Source of the DNA: Candidatus Nitrosocosmicus franklandus
Lineage (GTDB): Archaea; Thermoproteota; Nitrososphaeria; Nitrososphaerales; Nitrososphaeraceae
Reading direction: 5' to 3'
Length of the DNA: 64,000 bases
NCBI RefSeq assembly: GCF_900696045.1
Contig: NZ_LR216287.1
Coordinates: 1,965,854 to 2,029,853 of the forward strand
Shown: positions 9,023-18,511 of the stretch, piece by piece
Layout: every line of letters begins with the position of its first letter
Position numbering within the stretch: the stretch's first letter is position 1
Position numbers and translations under genes: made by a program
The notes under the pieces: generated by a model
Database searches by the model: none
Told to the model about the DNA's origin: nothing
The model's input: the letters and a program-made list of their open reading frames with translations, nothing else

Positions 9023-9535
9023 ATGAATTATGATAAGTTTCTTCAAGTTTTTTCGATTGGCACCTTATGCGTTCTATTTGGACTAATGACTCTTGGAGGA
9101 TATGTGAGTTCCACTGGTGTTGGTCTGTCTTGTCCAGATTGGCCTTTATGTCCACAGGGGTTGACTCCTTCATATGAATTTCTGATCGAATATATACATA
9201 GAACAATAGCCGCCACAACAGGACTTTTGGTGTTTCTAACGATGGCCTTTGTACTAAAAGGAAAAAATTCAGCCAAAACTACCAAAATATTTTCAATAAT
9301 AGCTTCTGCAACTGTTGTTGGACAGATAACATTAGGGGCCATAGTTATCAATGAAAAGTTACATGCGGACCTAGTTACTGCACATCTGGGTTTGGGACTA
9401 GTGTTATACAGTAGCATGATATTTGTAGTAATTAACATCTTTTATACGAATATCAATTTAAAGTCTTTGAAATCTACAACAAATTTATCTGCAAAGGATA
9501 ACAGTAACTCTGAGATTTCTTTTTCAAGCAAATAG
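9023..9535 (+). CDS. ctaA: Haem A synthase, half-length archaeal type
   Basis: A 170-residue membrane protein with four predicted helices. It has the CtaA/Cox15 hallmarks LGGYVSSTGVGLSCPDWPLCPQ near the N-terminus (given here by residues about 22-45, with two cysteines) plus histidines in YIHRTIAA and TAHLGLGL that ligate haem. Bacterial CtaA has eight helices from two fused halves; several archaea carry a four-helix version that presumably dimerises. It oxidises haem O to haem A for subunit I. No haem O synthase gene lies in the window. Position 69 bp after the blue-copper gene suggests co-transcription. Confidence 0.85.
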   Translation: MNYDKFLQVFSIGTLCVLFGLMTLGGYVSSTGVGLSCPDWPLCPQGLTPSYEFLIEYIHRTIAATTGLLVFLTMAFVLKGKNSAKTTKIFSIIASATVVGQITLGAIVINEKLHADLVTAHLGLGLVLYSSMIFVVINIFYTNINLKSLKSTTNLSAKDNSNSEISFSSK

Positions 9536-9623
9536 TAAACAGGCAGTAGCTTGCTAGACGACAAAGTCCAGGTACAATTTTTTGGGTTTATGGTTCTTGA
9601 AGGGTGAATTTTGAATAAATTCG

Positions 9624-10241
9624 ATGTTTCTTTTTAGAGTAATTTTTTCGTTACTTGTTTTAGTTTCTTCAATTCTTTTGCTAATGTCTATTCCTGCTGA
9701 TGCGCATTTTACACATATTTCATATTACAATAGTGAGAGCATGGGTATTGGAGACAAATATTTTATTGATCAGGAATTAAACCCCGAGTATGCCAAACCC
9801 AATGAACAAACATATATCATGTTTAGTATTCAAGATAAAAATGGAAATGATGTTTATAATGTTAATGTAATGGTTGAGATTTATTCCGCCGCAGGAGAAT
9901 TAATACATACTTTTCCTTGGACTAATCTTGCAATTGGTGATTTTGAGATCCCCTATATCTTTGAAAAGAATGGTAACTATCAAGTTGTACTAAGTATACT
10001 TAATGAAGGAATGGCTAGGCCTACAGAAACTGATCCCGTGCCTCCAACAAGAACCATACTTACGGACAACGCCAATTGCAACTGTGAAAGAGCCATATTC
10101 AATCTTGCTATCTCTGAAACTTTTGGATTTATTTATACATTAGCTTTTTACGGAATAATTATAAGTGCAATTGTAGTATTTGGAGTTGTCTCAATCTGGA
10201 TATTACTAAAGAGAAGAAAGAACAAGAGATATTTTATTTAG
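9624..10241 (+). CDS. Secreted, C-terminally anchored protein of the oxidase locus
   Basis: A 205-residue protein with a signal peptide (about 1-28, cleavage near PADAHF), an extracytoplasmic beta-rich domain of about 130 residues, and a C-terminal helix (about 175-197) with a basic tail KRRKNKR. The external part resembles immunoglobulin-like or YtkA/FixH-like folds in pattern (YIMFSIQDKNGNDVYNVNV). A CNC pair (CxC) stands just before the last helix, and His residues follow the signal cleavage site, so copper handling is possible but unproven. Its position after ctaA suggests a role in oxidase assembly or copper delivery; this is inference from context. Confidence 0.65.
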   Translation: MFLFRVIFSLLVLVSSILLLMSIPADAHFTHISYYNSESMGIGDKYFIDQELNPEYAKPNEQTYIMFSIQDKNGNDVYNVNVMVEIYSAAGELIHTFPWTNLAIGDFEIPYIFEKNGNYQVVLSILNEGMARPTETDPVPPTRTILTDNANCNCERAIFNLAISETFGFIYTLAFYGIIISAIVVFGVVSIWILLKRRKNKRYFI

Positions 10242-10465
10242 ACATGATACTGAGGCTTGTTTAGATCTTTTTGATAAAAAATATTTGCACATATTATTAT
10301 GAATGTTTTTACAAGTGAAATGGATTGTTATATTTGAATGCAGTCAACTTTTCATTGTTTGTATTAAGAGCCTCTATAATATTTTCCATTTATTTTATTA
10401 GCAAAGAAGATAATATGACGTCCATAATTATTAAATCTGTTTGTGTCCCTGCATGGCCAATCTTG

Positions 10466-10669
10466 TTACAATAACAAATTAAAAAAATCCCCTTGATTTC
10501 TATCCTTATATCTTTCAATTGCGATCCTTACATTAGTTACGCCGAATGGCGTCCTTATTATCGGGGGAATATCTAGCCTTCCTATGGCAGTTTTATACTT
10601 GTATCTTACTTGTGCCCGTCAACAAACATGCAACAAGGATCTACTAAATGCGCTCCATTAATATTATCT
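10466..10669 (-). pseudogene. Possible remnant of a small protein gene
   Basis: The 430-bp gap downstream of the oxidase locus holds a 50-codon minus-strand frame ending at 10466 with protein-like sequence (RLDIPPIIRTPFGVTNVRIA), but without a usable start. A second frame just upstream on the same strand (INGAHLVDPCCMFVDGHK) stops exactly where the first could continue after a one-base shift. Both together would make a protein of about 65 residues. It may be a broken gene or chance coding-like DNA; the rest of the gap (10242-10465) shows nothing. Confidence 0.25.
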
Positions 10670-11119
10670 TTAAATTGTTTGCTCTTCCCAAGGAAAAACT
10701 ACCCAGCGCGGATCATTAAGGGTTTTTCCACACAAATAATCACTTGCCGTGTCTGTCTCATATCTCTGTAATAAGAAAATTTTTAGATAATTTGCAGTAG
10801 CCATATATTGCTCGACCATCTCGATAGTCTTCCCCGTATCGTATATCTCATCTACTAGCAAGTACTTTTTGGTTGAATCTAAGATCGGTATTTTGTGAGG
10901 TACTACCTTTTTGTCTATTATTGGAAAAATATTGATTGATTTGATTTTTAGCTTATATGAAAGTAAAGTTGCTGGAATTATGCCCCCATTTGCAATAGCG
11001 ATTATTTCATAGTCTTGGAGACAACTGGGTAACAATCTGTTTAATTCATTAGATATCTTTACAATCAGGTCTTCTATATCTTCCCATGAAAATACGATTC
11101 TATTAGCACTATAATTCAA
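10670..11119 (-). CDS. Phosphoribosyltransferase-domain protein
   Basis: A 149-residue type I phosphoribosyltransferase-like protein. The PRPP-binding loop is clear in LLVDEIYDTGKT (about residues 89-100), with the two acidic residues and threonine expected. A preceding ANGGIIPATLLSYKL segment is the PPi-loop. The family attaches purine bases to PRPP; archaeal short members are usually annotated as xanthine/hypoxanthine phosphoribosyltransferase-like, and the C-terminal WVVFPWEE resembles that group. Substrate is not certain. Start is ATG. It is divergent from the DUF167 gene 85 bp away. Confidence 0.75.
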   Translation of the reverse strand: MNYSANRIVFSWEDIEDLIVKISNELNRLLPSCLQDYEIIAIANGGIIPATLLSYKLKIKSINIFPIIDKKVVPHKIPILDSTKKYLLVDEIYDTGKTIEMVEQYMATANYLKIFLLQRYETDTASDYLCGKTLNDPRWVVFPWEEQTI

Positions 11120-11204
11120 AATTTCTATGAATAAATCATCGATCTACTTTTATATTGATTATGGTGAACTTTGTTTAGATAGTATTTCGAGATGATGATA
11201 TCCA

Positions 11205-11429
11205 TTGACAAAAGTTTTTCAAGTCAAAGTCAAATTTAGTCCCCTCGAACAAATTATGGTTGATGAATGCACAAAGGAAATAAGTGTCTCTATAAATGAG
11301 TTACCAATTAAGGGAAGAGCTAATCGAGCCGTAATCAAGATGATATCAGGATATTTTCATGTTAAACCTACAAATGTAAAAATAATTCGTGGTTTGTCCT
11401 CAAGAACAAAGGTGGTTGAAATTTCGTGA
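11205..11429 (+). CDS. DUF167 / YggU family protein
   Basis: A 74-residue protein from a TTG start. It shows the DUF167 signature: VKVKFSP at the N-terminus, the basic segment LPIKGRANRAVIKMISGYF, and the end motif IIRGLSSRTKVVEI. This small alpha/beta fold occurs in all domains of life; its biochemical role is unsettled. It is slightly shorter than bacterial members (about 95 residues) but all core elements are present. Confidence 0.8.
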   Translation: MTKVFQVKVKFSPLEQIMVDECTKEISVSINELPIKGRANRAVIKMISGYFHVKPTNVKIIRGLSSRTKVVEIS

Positions 11430-11574
11430 ACATATAATTACCACTATTTGACCCTTAATCTTGTCCTTTTTACCCATAGGATCGAAAGCCATTGAAAAAA
11501 ATTCAATTAAAAAAATAAAGACTTTTGCAACATTATCTATTATAGATTTTTGTATGCTATTATAACTGATTAGA

Positions 11575-12528
11575 TTAATTTGGTTTGATGTCCTCTTGAC
11601 TTCTCTCTGATAGTTTTTGAATTATTTTTTCTGCGATTACAGTAGAGGCCAATTCTTGTCCTTCTTTAGTTTGAGCTCCAATATGTGGAGTACAAATCAA
11701 ATTATCCAGCTCCAAAAGTTCTTTGTTTGTGGGTGGTTCTACTTCGTAAACATCCAAAGCTGCACCACCGATCTTTTTGTTTTTTAGACAATCTATAAGT
11801 GCACGTTCCTCAATTACTTCGCCTCTGGAAGTATTTATCAAATACGATCCATTCTTCATCATTGAGAGCATTTCTTTGTTGATCAGATGTTTTGTCTGTT
11901 CTGTAAATGGAACATGACAAGTAATATAGTCCGAACTCTCTATCAGTGTCTTTAAATCTGTCGTTATAAGAGAGACCTCTTGAGCAAAGGCCTTGTCAAT
12001 GGGAACAACATCGTATCCTATCAAGTTCATTCTTAAACCTCTAGCCAATCTTGCCACATTTCTTCCAATCTTGCCCAATCCGATTATGCCTAAATACTTT
12101 CCTTTTAATTCCACGCCCATTAGATCCTTCTTGATCCATTTACCTTGTTTGGTAGCATAATTTGCATTAGGTATATTCCTACTTAATGATAACATTAATC
12201 CCAATACTAATTCTGATACTGCATTGACAGAAGCTTCGCCTGCATTAATTATTTCTATGTTTTTCTTTTGTGCTTCTAGAGTATCTATATTATCTAATCC
12301 TACTCCTACTCTGGCAATTATCTTTGTCTTAGTAGCACTGTTTATTACTTCTTTGGTAACTTTTGTTCTACTGCGTACAATAATTACATCATAATCTTTT
12401 GCCTTGGTAATTAGCTCTTGTTGTGAAATTTCTGGTAAATATTCAACATTTAAGCCGGCATTCTTTAGAATTTCTATGCCTTTATTATCAATAGAATCAC
12501 ATACAATTACGTTGCCCTCCAATTGCAT
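11575..12528 (-). CDS. serA: D-3-phosphoglycerate dehydrogenase-like (no ACT domain)
   Basis: A 317-residue D-isomer-specific 2-hydroxyacid dehydrogenase. The NAD-binding Rossmann motif is GIIGLGKIGRNVARLA (about 148-163). Catalytic residues lie in LINTSRGEVIEERAL (Arg), DVYEVEPP (Glu) and TPHIGAQT (His). The enzyme oxidises 3-phosphoglycerate to 3-phosphohydroxypyruvate for serine synthesis. It lacks the C-terminal ACT regulatory region of full-length SerA; such short forms are known, but glyoxylate/hydroxypyruvate reductase activity is an alternative. It is divergent from sufB, with its promoter in the 168-bp gap. Confidence 0.8.
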   Translation of the reverse strand: MQLEGNVIVCDSIDNKGIEILKNAGLNVEYLPEISQQELITKAKDYDVIIVRSRTKVTKEVINSATKTKIIARVGVGLDNIDTLEAQKKNIEIINAGEASVNAVSELVLGLMLSLSRNIPNANYATKQGKWIKKDLMGVELKGKYLGIIGLGKIGRNVARLARGLRMNLIGYDVVPIDKAFAQEVSLITTDLKTLIESSDYITCHVPFTEQTKHLINKEMLSMMKNGSYLINTSRGEVIEERALIDCLKNKKIGGAALDVYEVEPPTNKELLELDNLICTPHIGAQTKEGQELASTVIAEKIIQKLSERSQEDIKPN

Positions 12529-12670
12529 ATATGAAAACCTTTTATGTGGGAATATAATGATTACTTTTTCTTTTAATAGAAGGTGTAAGTGTGATTAGGT
12601 GGTCCTAATAAATTTATATCATTTATTAATGTTCTTTTACAAATTTGATTATTTTGGATATTTTTAATAA

Positions 12671-12682
12671 AAATATTTATAA
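12671..12682 (+). promoter_or_regulatory. TATA box of sufB
   Basis: AAATATTTATAA sits 15-26 bp before the sufB ATG. With normal archaeal spacing, transcription would begin at or within a few bases of the start codon, giving a leaderless mRNA. Confidence 0.5.
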
Positions 12683-12696
12683 TCAATAACGCCGTT

Positions 12697-14106
12697 ATGA
12701 ACAGTATGACCGCAAAAGAACTAGATATGGATTATAGCAAATACGACTTTAAGGATTCAACTGAAATTTATGTCTATTTGAGCAAAAAGGGTCTATCCAG
12801 GGGTACTGTAGAGGAAATTAGTAGAATGAAAGGCGAACCTGAATGGATGCGTGATTTTCGATTAAGATCTTTTGATGTTTTTATGAGCAAACCAATGCCT
12901 AATTGGGGTGGTGATTTATCTCATATCGATTTTCAAAATATATACTACTATGCCAAAGCTTCTGAAAAGCAAAGTAAAACCTGGGAGGATGTTCCAGAAT
13001 CCGTTAGGAATACCTTTGAAAAATTAGGTATTCCAGAAGCCGAGAGAAAATTTTTGGCTGGTGTGGGTGCACAGTACGAATCAGAAGTGGTGTATCACAA
13101 TTTACGAGAGGATTTGGAACAACAAGGTGTTATATTTCTAGATACCGATACTGCAGTCAAAAAATTTCCAGATTTAGTCAAGAAGCATTTTGGAAAGGTC
13201 ATTCCCCCAGAGGATAACAAATTTGCTGCTCTTAATAGTGCTGTATGGTCAGGAGGTTCGTTCATATATGTTCCACCAAATGTAAAAGTCGATTTACCAC
13301 TACAAGCATATTTCAGAATAAATGCGGAGAATATTGGACAATTTGAAAGGACTTTGATCATAGCAGACGAGGGGGCCGACGTACACTACATTGAGGGATG
13401 TACTGCACCTGTTTATTCAACAGAGTCTCTACATTCTGCTGTTGTCGAATTAATTGCTAAAAGAGGAGCAAAGATAAGATATACCACAATACAAAATTGG
13501 AGCAAAGACGTGTATAACTTAGTCACAAAACGAGCTTATGCTTATGAAAATGCATCAGTTGAATGGATCGATGGTAACCTCGGCAGCAAACTGACAATGA
13601 AGTATCCGGGAGTTTACATGCTTGGTAAGAATGCACATGCCGAGATTGTATCTGTTGCCTTCGCTGGTAAATCTCAGCATCAAGATGCGGGAGCAAAAGT
13701 AGTTCACCTGGCTCCTGGTACTACTTCGAGAATAACGAGCAAGTCGGTTAGTAAGGATTCGGGCAGAACAACCTATAGAGGCTTACTACACGTGGCCAAA
13801 GGAGCATATGGTGTAAAGTCCAACGTTAGATGCGATGCATTATTACTAGACGAGTTTTCCAGGACCGATACCTATCCGTATGTAGAAGTTAACGAAGATG
13901 ATGCTACAATAACTCACGAGGCAACCGTAGGAAAAATTGGAGATGAACAAATATTTTATTTGATGAGTAGGGGATATTCTGAATCTGATGCGTTAAGTAT
14001 GATCATTGGTGGATTTATGGAACCTTTTACTAAAGAACTTCCAATGGAGTACGCGGTTGAGCTTAATAGATTAGTAAAAATGGAGATGGAAGGCTCGGTT
14101 GGCTAA
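12697..14106 (+). CDS. sufB: Fe-S cluster assembly protein SufB
   Basis: A 469-residue SufB scaffold. The N-terminal RG(T/S)[14 protein letters not shown] segment (about 34-50) and the long right-handed beta-helix core match the family, and the C-terminal region carries [21 protein letters not shown], diagnostic for SufB/SufD. A cysteine at about residue 234 in EGCTAPVY and C in [17 protein letters not shown] correspond to conserved cluster or transfer positions. SufB builds Fe-S clusters on the SufBC2D complex in the cytosol. SufD follows 47 bp downstream. No sufC ATPase, sufS or sufU is present nearby, unlike most suf operons. Confidence 0.95.
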   Translation: MNSMTAKELDMDYSKYDFKDSTEIYVYLSKKGLSRGTVEEISRMKGEPEWMRDFRLRSFDVFMSKPMPNWGGDLSHIDFQNIYYYAKASEKQSKTWEDVPESVRNTFEKLGIPEAERKFLAGVGAQYESEVVYHNLREDLEQQGVIFLDTDTAVKKFPDLVKKHFGKVIPPEDNKFAALNSAVWSGGSFIYVPPNVKVDLPLQAYFRINAENIGQFERTLIIADEGADVHYIEGCTAPVYSTESLHSAVVELIAKRGAKIRYTTIQNWSKDVYNLVTKRAYAYENASVEWIDGNLGSKLTMKYPGVYMLGKNAHAEIVSVAFAGKSQHQDAGAKVVHLAPGTTSRITSKSVSKDSGRTTYRGLLHVAKGAYGVKSNVRCDALLLDEFSRTDTYPYVEVNEDDATITHEATVGKIGDEQIFYLMSRGYSESDALSMIIGGFMEPFTKELPMEYAVELNRLVKMEMEGSVG

Positions 14107-14153
14107 TAATGCTTCATTTTAATTTTGTATCGCTTTTAGTTAGTTAGATAGTA

Positions 14154-15656
14154 ATGATGCATATGATAACACTCTCATCACTTTCAGAGGATAATCTCCA
14201 AAAGATACTTTCTGACAATTACGTAGAACCCCAATGGGTATCTTCAAATAGAAAGAAGATTTTGTCCAAGTTTTCCAACTTGCCGTCAGAGGTTTCTCCG
14301 CTATACTCTAAATATACCGGTTTAACTGTCTTGAAACCAGAACATGTTTGTTTCTCTAATAAGGAAAAAGTTTCAGTCTCAAAGGATCTAGAAATTCGCT
14401 TAAATGAAATAAAATCTTCTCCAAGTATGTTGCTGATAGGGTCAACAGTTGTACATATATTTGTTCCCGCTGAGTTGTCTGAAAAAGGTTTAATCATTTC
14501 TACTATCCAAGATGCGATGACTAACCACCCTGAGTTGGTAAAGAAATACTTTGATGAAAATTACGTTAACTATGAAGAAGATCGATTTCTTGCATTAGGA
14601 TCATCTGCATTTCAATCGGGATTTTTTATCTATATTCCAAGGAACTTAATAATTGAAGATCCAATTCGAATTGTATATTCTCTTCGAGATGACGGTACTT
14701 CGTCTATTTGTAGAAATCTTGTTCTTGCAGAAGAAGGGTCCAAGGCTACAATAGTCCAAGAACTTTATTCATCGTCATCGTTAACCATGACTTCTGATTC
14801 AAATGATAATAAATTAGTCGGATTTGATTCTAGGAACACTTCCGACAAGGTATTGAATGAACATCAAAAACAACAGGTAGGTTATTTTGAGTTTCTTGAA
14901 TGTGATGTAAAATCTATAGCTGAATTGGAGTTTATAACACTTCAAGCTATGAATATGGATACAGTATGCATTTCAAACAGAAAAGCATTTGTCGGAAAAG
15001 ATGCAAAGATGTCTTGGTATTCTGGCATGTTTGGTTCTCGTCTTTGTAGATTCAAAACCGATAGTGTCATGAATGGCTCAGGTGCTCAATCTGAAGATGT
15101 TCAGATCGTTTTTGGTACAAATAATCAACTGTTTGATATAACATCTAATCTCGATCATGTTGGCTTTAGTACTCGTGGCAAAGTACTGGTTAAATCCATC
15201 GTGAAAGATACTGCAAAATCTTTGTTTAAGGGAATGATCAAAATCCGAAAAAATGCTCAAACTTCAGAAGCATATTTGGCCGGACACGCCATCTTGTTAA
15301 ACAAGGGAGCGCAAGCAGATGCGATACCAGGATTAGAAATTGAAACCAATGAGGTTAAGGCAACACATTCTGCATCGGTCTCACAGATAGATGAGGAGCA
15401 AATCTTTTACCTAATGTGTAAAGGATTGGATAGAGAAAGCGCAAAGCGTGAGATAATAAACGGATTTGTAGAACCGTTATCCCGAAAAATGGGTCCTTTT
15501 ATACGTGCGTGGATTAGTTATCTATTTGAGAACAAGTGGACTGGAAAACCATTATTATTAAAGGGAGATGAGGTAATGGAGCAGATTATCGAGGTAGAAA
15601 AATCGAGGTACAAGGAAACTGCAGACATTTTTGAAAAGCACTATAAGTATAGATAA
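14154..15656 (+). CDS. sufD: Fe-S cluster assembly protein SufD
   Basis: A 500-residue SufB/SufD-family protein with the shared beta-helix core and the C-terminal signature SQIDEEQIFYLMCKGLDRESA. A low-complexity insertion (about residues 205-245, Ser/Asn/Asp-rich) is not typical of bacterial SufD. The N-terminal helical region (VEPQWVSSNRKKIL) fits SufD, which pairs with SufB and SufC in the scaffold complex. It is the promoter-distal partner of sufB. Three methionines cluster at the start (positions 1, 2, 4); I keep the first ATG. Confidence 0.9.
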   Translation: MMHMITLSSLSEDNLQKILSDNYVEPQWVSSNRKKILSKFSNLPSEVSPLYSKYTGLTVLKPEHVCFSNKEKVSVSKDLEIRLNEIKSSPSMLLIGSTVVHIFVPAELSEKGLIISTIQDAMTNHPELVKKYFDENYVNYEEDRFLALGSSAFQSGFFIYIPRNLIIEDPIRIVYSLRDDGTSSICRNLVLAEEGSKATIVQELYSSSSLTMTSDSNDNKLVGFDSRNTSDKVLNEHQKQQVGYFEFLECDVKSIAELEFITLQAMNMDTVCISNRKAFVGKDAKMSWYSGMFGSRLCRFKTDSVMNGSGAQSEDVQIVFGTNNQLFDITSNLDHVGFSTRGKVLVKSIVKDTAKSLFKGMIKIRKNAQTSEAYLAGHAILLNKGAQADAIPGLEIETNEVKATHSASVSQIDEEQIFYLMCKGLDRESAKREIINGFVEPLSRKMGPFIRAWISYLFENKWTGKPLLLKGDEVMEQIIEVEKSRYKETADIFEKHYKYR

Positions 15657-15837
15657 GTACTTTATGTTTTTTCTTACATAGAACAACCAACCAACCGACC
15701 TTCTAATATTTTCTTCCTATTTCTTGAATATACAATATTCAATATCGTGTTCAATTTGATAACATGATCTCAAGGAAACAGGGATGCCCATATAGTACAA
15801 GAGTATCAATTTAAAAAATCAGAAAGTAGTTACCGTT

Positions 15838-16701
15838 TTAGGAAGAATTTAAAGCGACCTCTAAGGCTCCTTTGACCGTGTGTGTCGATGACTCTATATA
15901 ATCAATTTTTTTATCCATTAATGCTCTAGAGGTTATGGGACCTATGGAAATTACCTGGTAAATCTTCAAGTCGTTGATTACCTCCCTTTCTGATTTGTTG
16001 TAATAGAGTTCAGGTGAAAGTTGATACATTATGTTGAAAAAGGATCTTACTGCTGAAGGGCTGGTAAATATCAAGAACGTTTTGCCCAAATAGGTTGATA
16101 TCCTAGTCATTTTCTTCCATTCTGGTGAAGTGAATATTTTCTTACTTTCGGTGATGTCATAAAAAAATACTTGGTCTAATTCGATATTTTCAAATGTGGA
16201 TTTGATAAAATTACCTGATTTTATTGATTGGGCGCTTCTTGGTATAAGAATCTTCAAAACGTCATTATGCTTTTGCATTTTCAATTTTGATTCTAGTCTG
16301 TAAAGGAAATTGTTGATGCCAATTATCGAATAATTGTTATTATGATCGTCTGCTACAATGGATTCAAACCCATATTTTTTTAATGTATACTTTGTTTTAG
16401 GCCCAATTACGACTAACTTCATTCTGGATAATGCATCCAAAATTTTTTTGGACTCTTTCTCATCTTTTAGTATCTCAAAGAAAATGTCTATAGAATTTGA
16501 GCTTAGAAAGACGCAATAATCGTAATAAGACCTCGCAATTCTTGCTAGTGTTTCCTTAACTTGGATGGATTGTATTTTTTGAAAATCCCTAATTGGTAGA
16601 GTTATTAGATTAACTTGATCCAGTAAATTTTTTCCATCCATTGGAGGAATGTCTTGTGAAGAGATATTTTCTCTGGTAATTATGATGTTCTTGATCTCCA
16701 A
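15838..16701 (-). CDS. hemD: Uroporphyrinogen-III synthase
   Basis: A 287-residue protein of the HemD family: two alternating alpha/beta domains with characteristic segments YYDYCVFLSSNSIDIFF (about 68-84), VVIGPKTKYTLKKYGF (about 112-127), FLIFTSPSAVRSFFN and VISIGPITSRALMD toward the C-terminus. HemD closes hydroxymethylbilane to uroporphyrinogen III with inversion of ring D. Sequence conservation is normally low in this family; the position at the end of hemL-hemC-cobA supports the call. The gap from cobA is 77 bp. Confidence 0.85.
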   Translation of the reverse strand: MEIKNIIITRENISSQDIPPMDGKNLLDQVNLITLPIRDFQKIQSIQVKETLARIARSYYDYCVFLSSNSIDIFFEILKDEKESKKILDALSRMKLVVIGPKTKYTLKKYGFESIVADDHNNNYSIIGINNFLYRLESKLKMQKHNDVLKILIPRSAQSIKSGNFIKSTFENIELDQVFFYDITESKKIFTSPEWKKMTRISTYLGKTFLIFTSPSAVRSFFNIMYQLSPELYYNKSEREVINDLKIYQVISIGPITSRALMDKKIDYIESSTHTVKGALEVALNSS

Positions 16702-16778
16702 ATTAAAGGCCTTTTTTTGAATTTAATTACGTGTTCTCCGTCCTATGCTTGTTTTGTTTTTACCATGTTGAGTAACTC

Positions 16779-17543
16779 TCACCCGTTGTTATACCAGTTT
16801 ATTTTATCATTAAGATTAACTATGTCACCAATGATGACTATTGCAGGAGGAGTAACCTTTGCTTGATGAGCTAACAGAACAATATTGTCAAGATTTCCTC
16901 TAATTATCTTCTGATTCTTAAGGGTCCCATTCTGAACTATGGCGACAGGCTTGTTATGACTTTTCAGTCCCTTTTTTATTTTTTCAATAATGATTTCTAA
17001 TTTCTCTGTTCCCATATATATTACCACGCTATCCACAGCATCAAATAATTTCTCCCATTTCACTTCCGGTGACTTTTTCTCGGGATCCTCATGACCAGTA
17101 ACAAAAGCCACGGAAGAACCATATCTTCTATGTGTAAGTGGTATTCCTGAATAAATGGCCGCACCTATACCTGAGGTAATTCCTGGAATGATCTCAAATG
17201 GTATCTTGTTTTCCGTCAAAATCTCAGCCTCCTCGCCTCCTCTCCCAAAAATAAAGGGATCTCCTCCTTTTAATCTCAGAACCGTTTTACCCATTTTAGC
17301 ATATTTTATCATCAATTCATTTGTATAGTTTTGATGAGTTGTTGGATCTCCTATGTTCCTTCCAACATATACTTTTTCTGTCAACTCAGGAAACAACTCA
17401 ATGATTTCTTTCCCTATTAATCGGTCGTAGAGGATTACCTCTGCCTGTTTGATCAATTCCTGTGCTCTTACAGTTAATAACTTTGGATCACCGGGTCCAG
17501 CACCACATATATATACTATCCCGGTGTTATCTTTTCTTTTCAT
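16779..17543 (-). CDS. cobA: Uroporphyrinogen-III C-methyltransferase (SUMT)
   Basis: A 254-residue SUMT. The N-terminal GAGPGDPKLLTVRA and YDRLIGKE, then LRLKGGDPFIFGRGGEE and GITSGIGAAIYSGIPLTHRR, are the family signatures for S-adenosylmethionine binding. It methylates uroporphyrinogen III at C2 and C7 to give precorrin-2, the branch point to siroheme, cobalamin and the alternative haem route. The ATG overlaps the hemC stop in an ATGA arrangement (17540-17543), so translation is coupled. The oxidase partner Met8 is encoded separately at 24.5-25.2 kb. Confidence 0.93.
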   Translation of the reverse strand: MKRKDNTGIVYICGAGPGDPKLLTVRAQELIKQAEVILYDRLIGKEIIELFPELTEKVYVGRNIGDPTTHQNYTNELMIKYAKMGKTVLRLKGGDPFIFGRGGEEAEILTENKIPFEIIPGITSGIGAAIYSGIPLTHRRYGSSVAFVTGHEDPEKKSPEVKWEKLFDAVDSVVIYMGTEKLEIIIEKIKKGLKSHNKPVAIVQNGTLKNQKIIRGNLDNIVLLAHQAKVTPPAIVIIGDIVNLNDKINWYNNG

Positions 17544-18511
17544 TCTATTAATTCATTTAGAATATCTATGTTCGTATTATTATTATTGTCCCATTCCTTT
17601 GTTATCTCTATTGCACCTTTGGAAAGTAATTCTTGTGCAACACTTTTACCTAACTCTTGTGGATAGTCTATTCCATCTTGTCTACATGCTTTTATTGATT
17701 TTTTACCATCTAAAGAATAAACAACAGCATACAATGATATGCTCTTTTGCCTAATTCTTGCACTAGCAACTGCCCCCAATGGCACGGTACACCCTGCTCC
17801 AATAGCTTCAGTTAGAGATCTTTCTGCTTGAATTTCTTTAAGCGATTTGTTGTCTTCAATTTTTTTTAACAAGGATAATAGATCCTTGTCTTCTTTTCGA
17901 CATACTATTGCCAACGCACCTTGTCCAGGCGCAGGTGTAAAGCTCCGAATGTTTAGTCTATGAGTAATCAGGTTAGCCAAACCTAACCTTTCTATTCCAG
18001 CTTCGGCTAACACTATCCCAGAGTATTTATTCTCCTTTGATTTATTTAATCTAGTTTCTACATTACCCCTAATTGACTTTATTTTTAGATGAGGATACTT
18101 TGCTTTAATTTGAAAAGCTCTTCTGATACTACTTGTACCTATTATGGAACCTGGAGAAAGTTGGTCGAGTTTTTTTACATTGTCACTATTTATGAATACA
18201 TCATTAGGCTTTTCTCTCCTAGGAATACATGCAATAACCAGTTTGTCCGATATTCCTGCATGAAGGTCCTTAAGACTGTGAACTGCAAAATCAGCTTGAT
18301 ATCTTAATAATTTTTCATTTACTTCCTTTTCAAAAACGCCCATCCTGTCCATGGCAAAAAATGGTCTGGTGTCCCTATCACCTTGAGTTATGGTTCTATC
18401 AATTCTTACTTTTAGATCTGGCTTAATATTTTTTAGTAACGCAATAACTAATTCTGTTTGTCTGGTAGCTAGTTTGCTAGCTCTTGTGGCAACTACTATT
18501 TCTTTAACTCT
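17540..18511 (-). CDS. hemC: Porphobilinogen deaminase; start codon unresolved
   Basis: The family body is clear: LRYQADFAVHSLKDLH, SSIRRAFQIKAKYPH, and EAIGAGCTVPLGA with the dipyrromethane-binding cysteine. It polymerises four porphobilinogens to hydroxymethylbilane. An ATG at 18352 would lose about 50 residues, yet the same open frame upstream encodes the conserved N-terminus (IVVATRASKLATRQTELV and TQGDRD). That frame runs back only to 18511, directly after two in-frame TGA codons within the end of hemL, and contains no ATG, GTG or TTG before the conserved part. Candidates are ATA (18499) or GTT (18508), or reinitiation at the hemL stop. Coordinates give the maximal open frame. Confidence 0.85.
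   Translation of the reverse strand, partial: RVKEIVVATRASKLATRQTELVIALLKNIKPDLKVRIDRTITQGDRDTRPFFAMDRMGVFEKEVNEKLLRYQADFAVHSLKDLHAGISDKLVIACIPRREKPNDVFINSDNVKKLDQLSPGSIIGTSSIRRAFQIKAKYPHLKIKSIRGNVETRLNKSKENKYSGIVLAEAGIERLGLANLITHRLNIRSFTPAPGQGALAIVCRKEDKDLLSLLKKIEDNKSLKEIQAERSLTEAIGAGCTVPLGAVASARIRQKSISLYAVVYSLDGKKSIKACRQDGIDYPQELGKSVAQELLSKGAIEITKEWDNNNNTNIDILNELIE

Noticed and set aside
15683-15700. Repeated AACC units after sufD
   Set aside because: Very short simple repeat, probably neutral.
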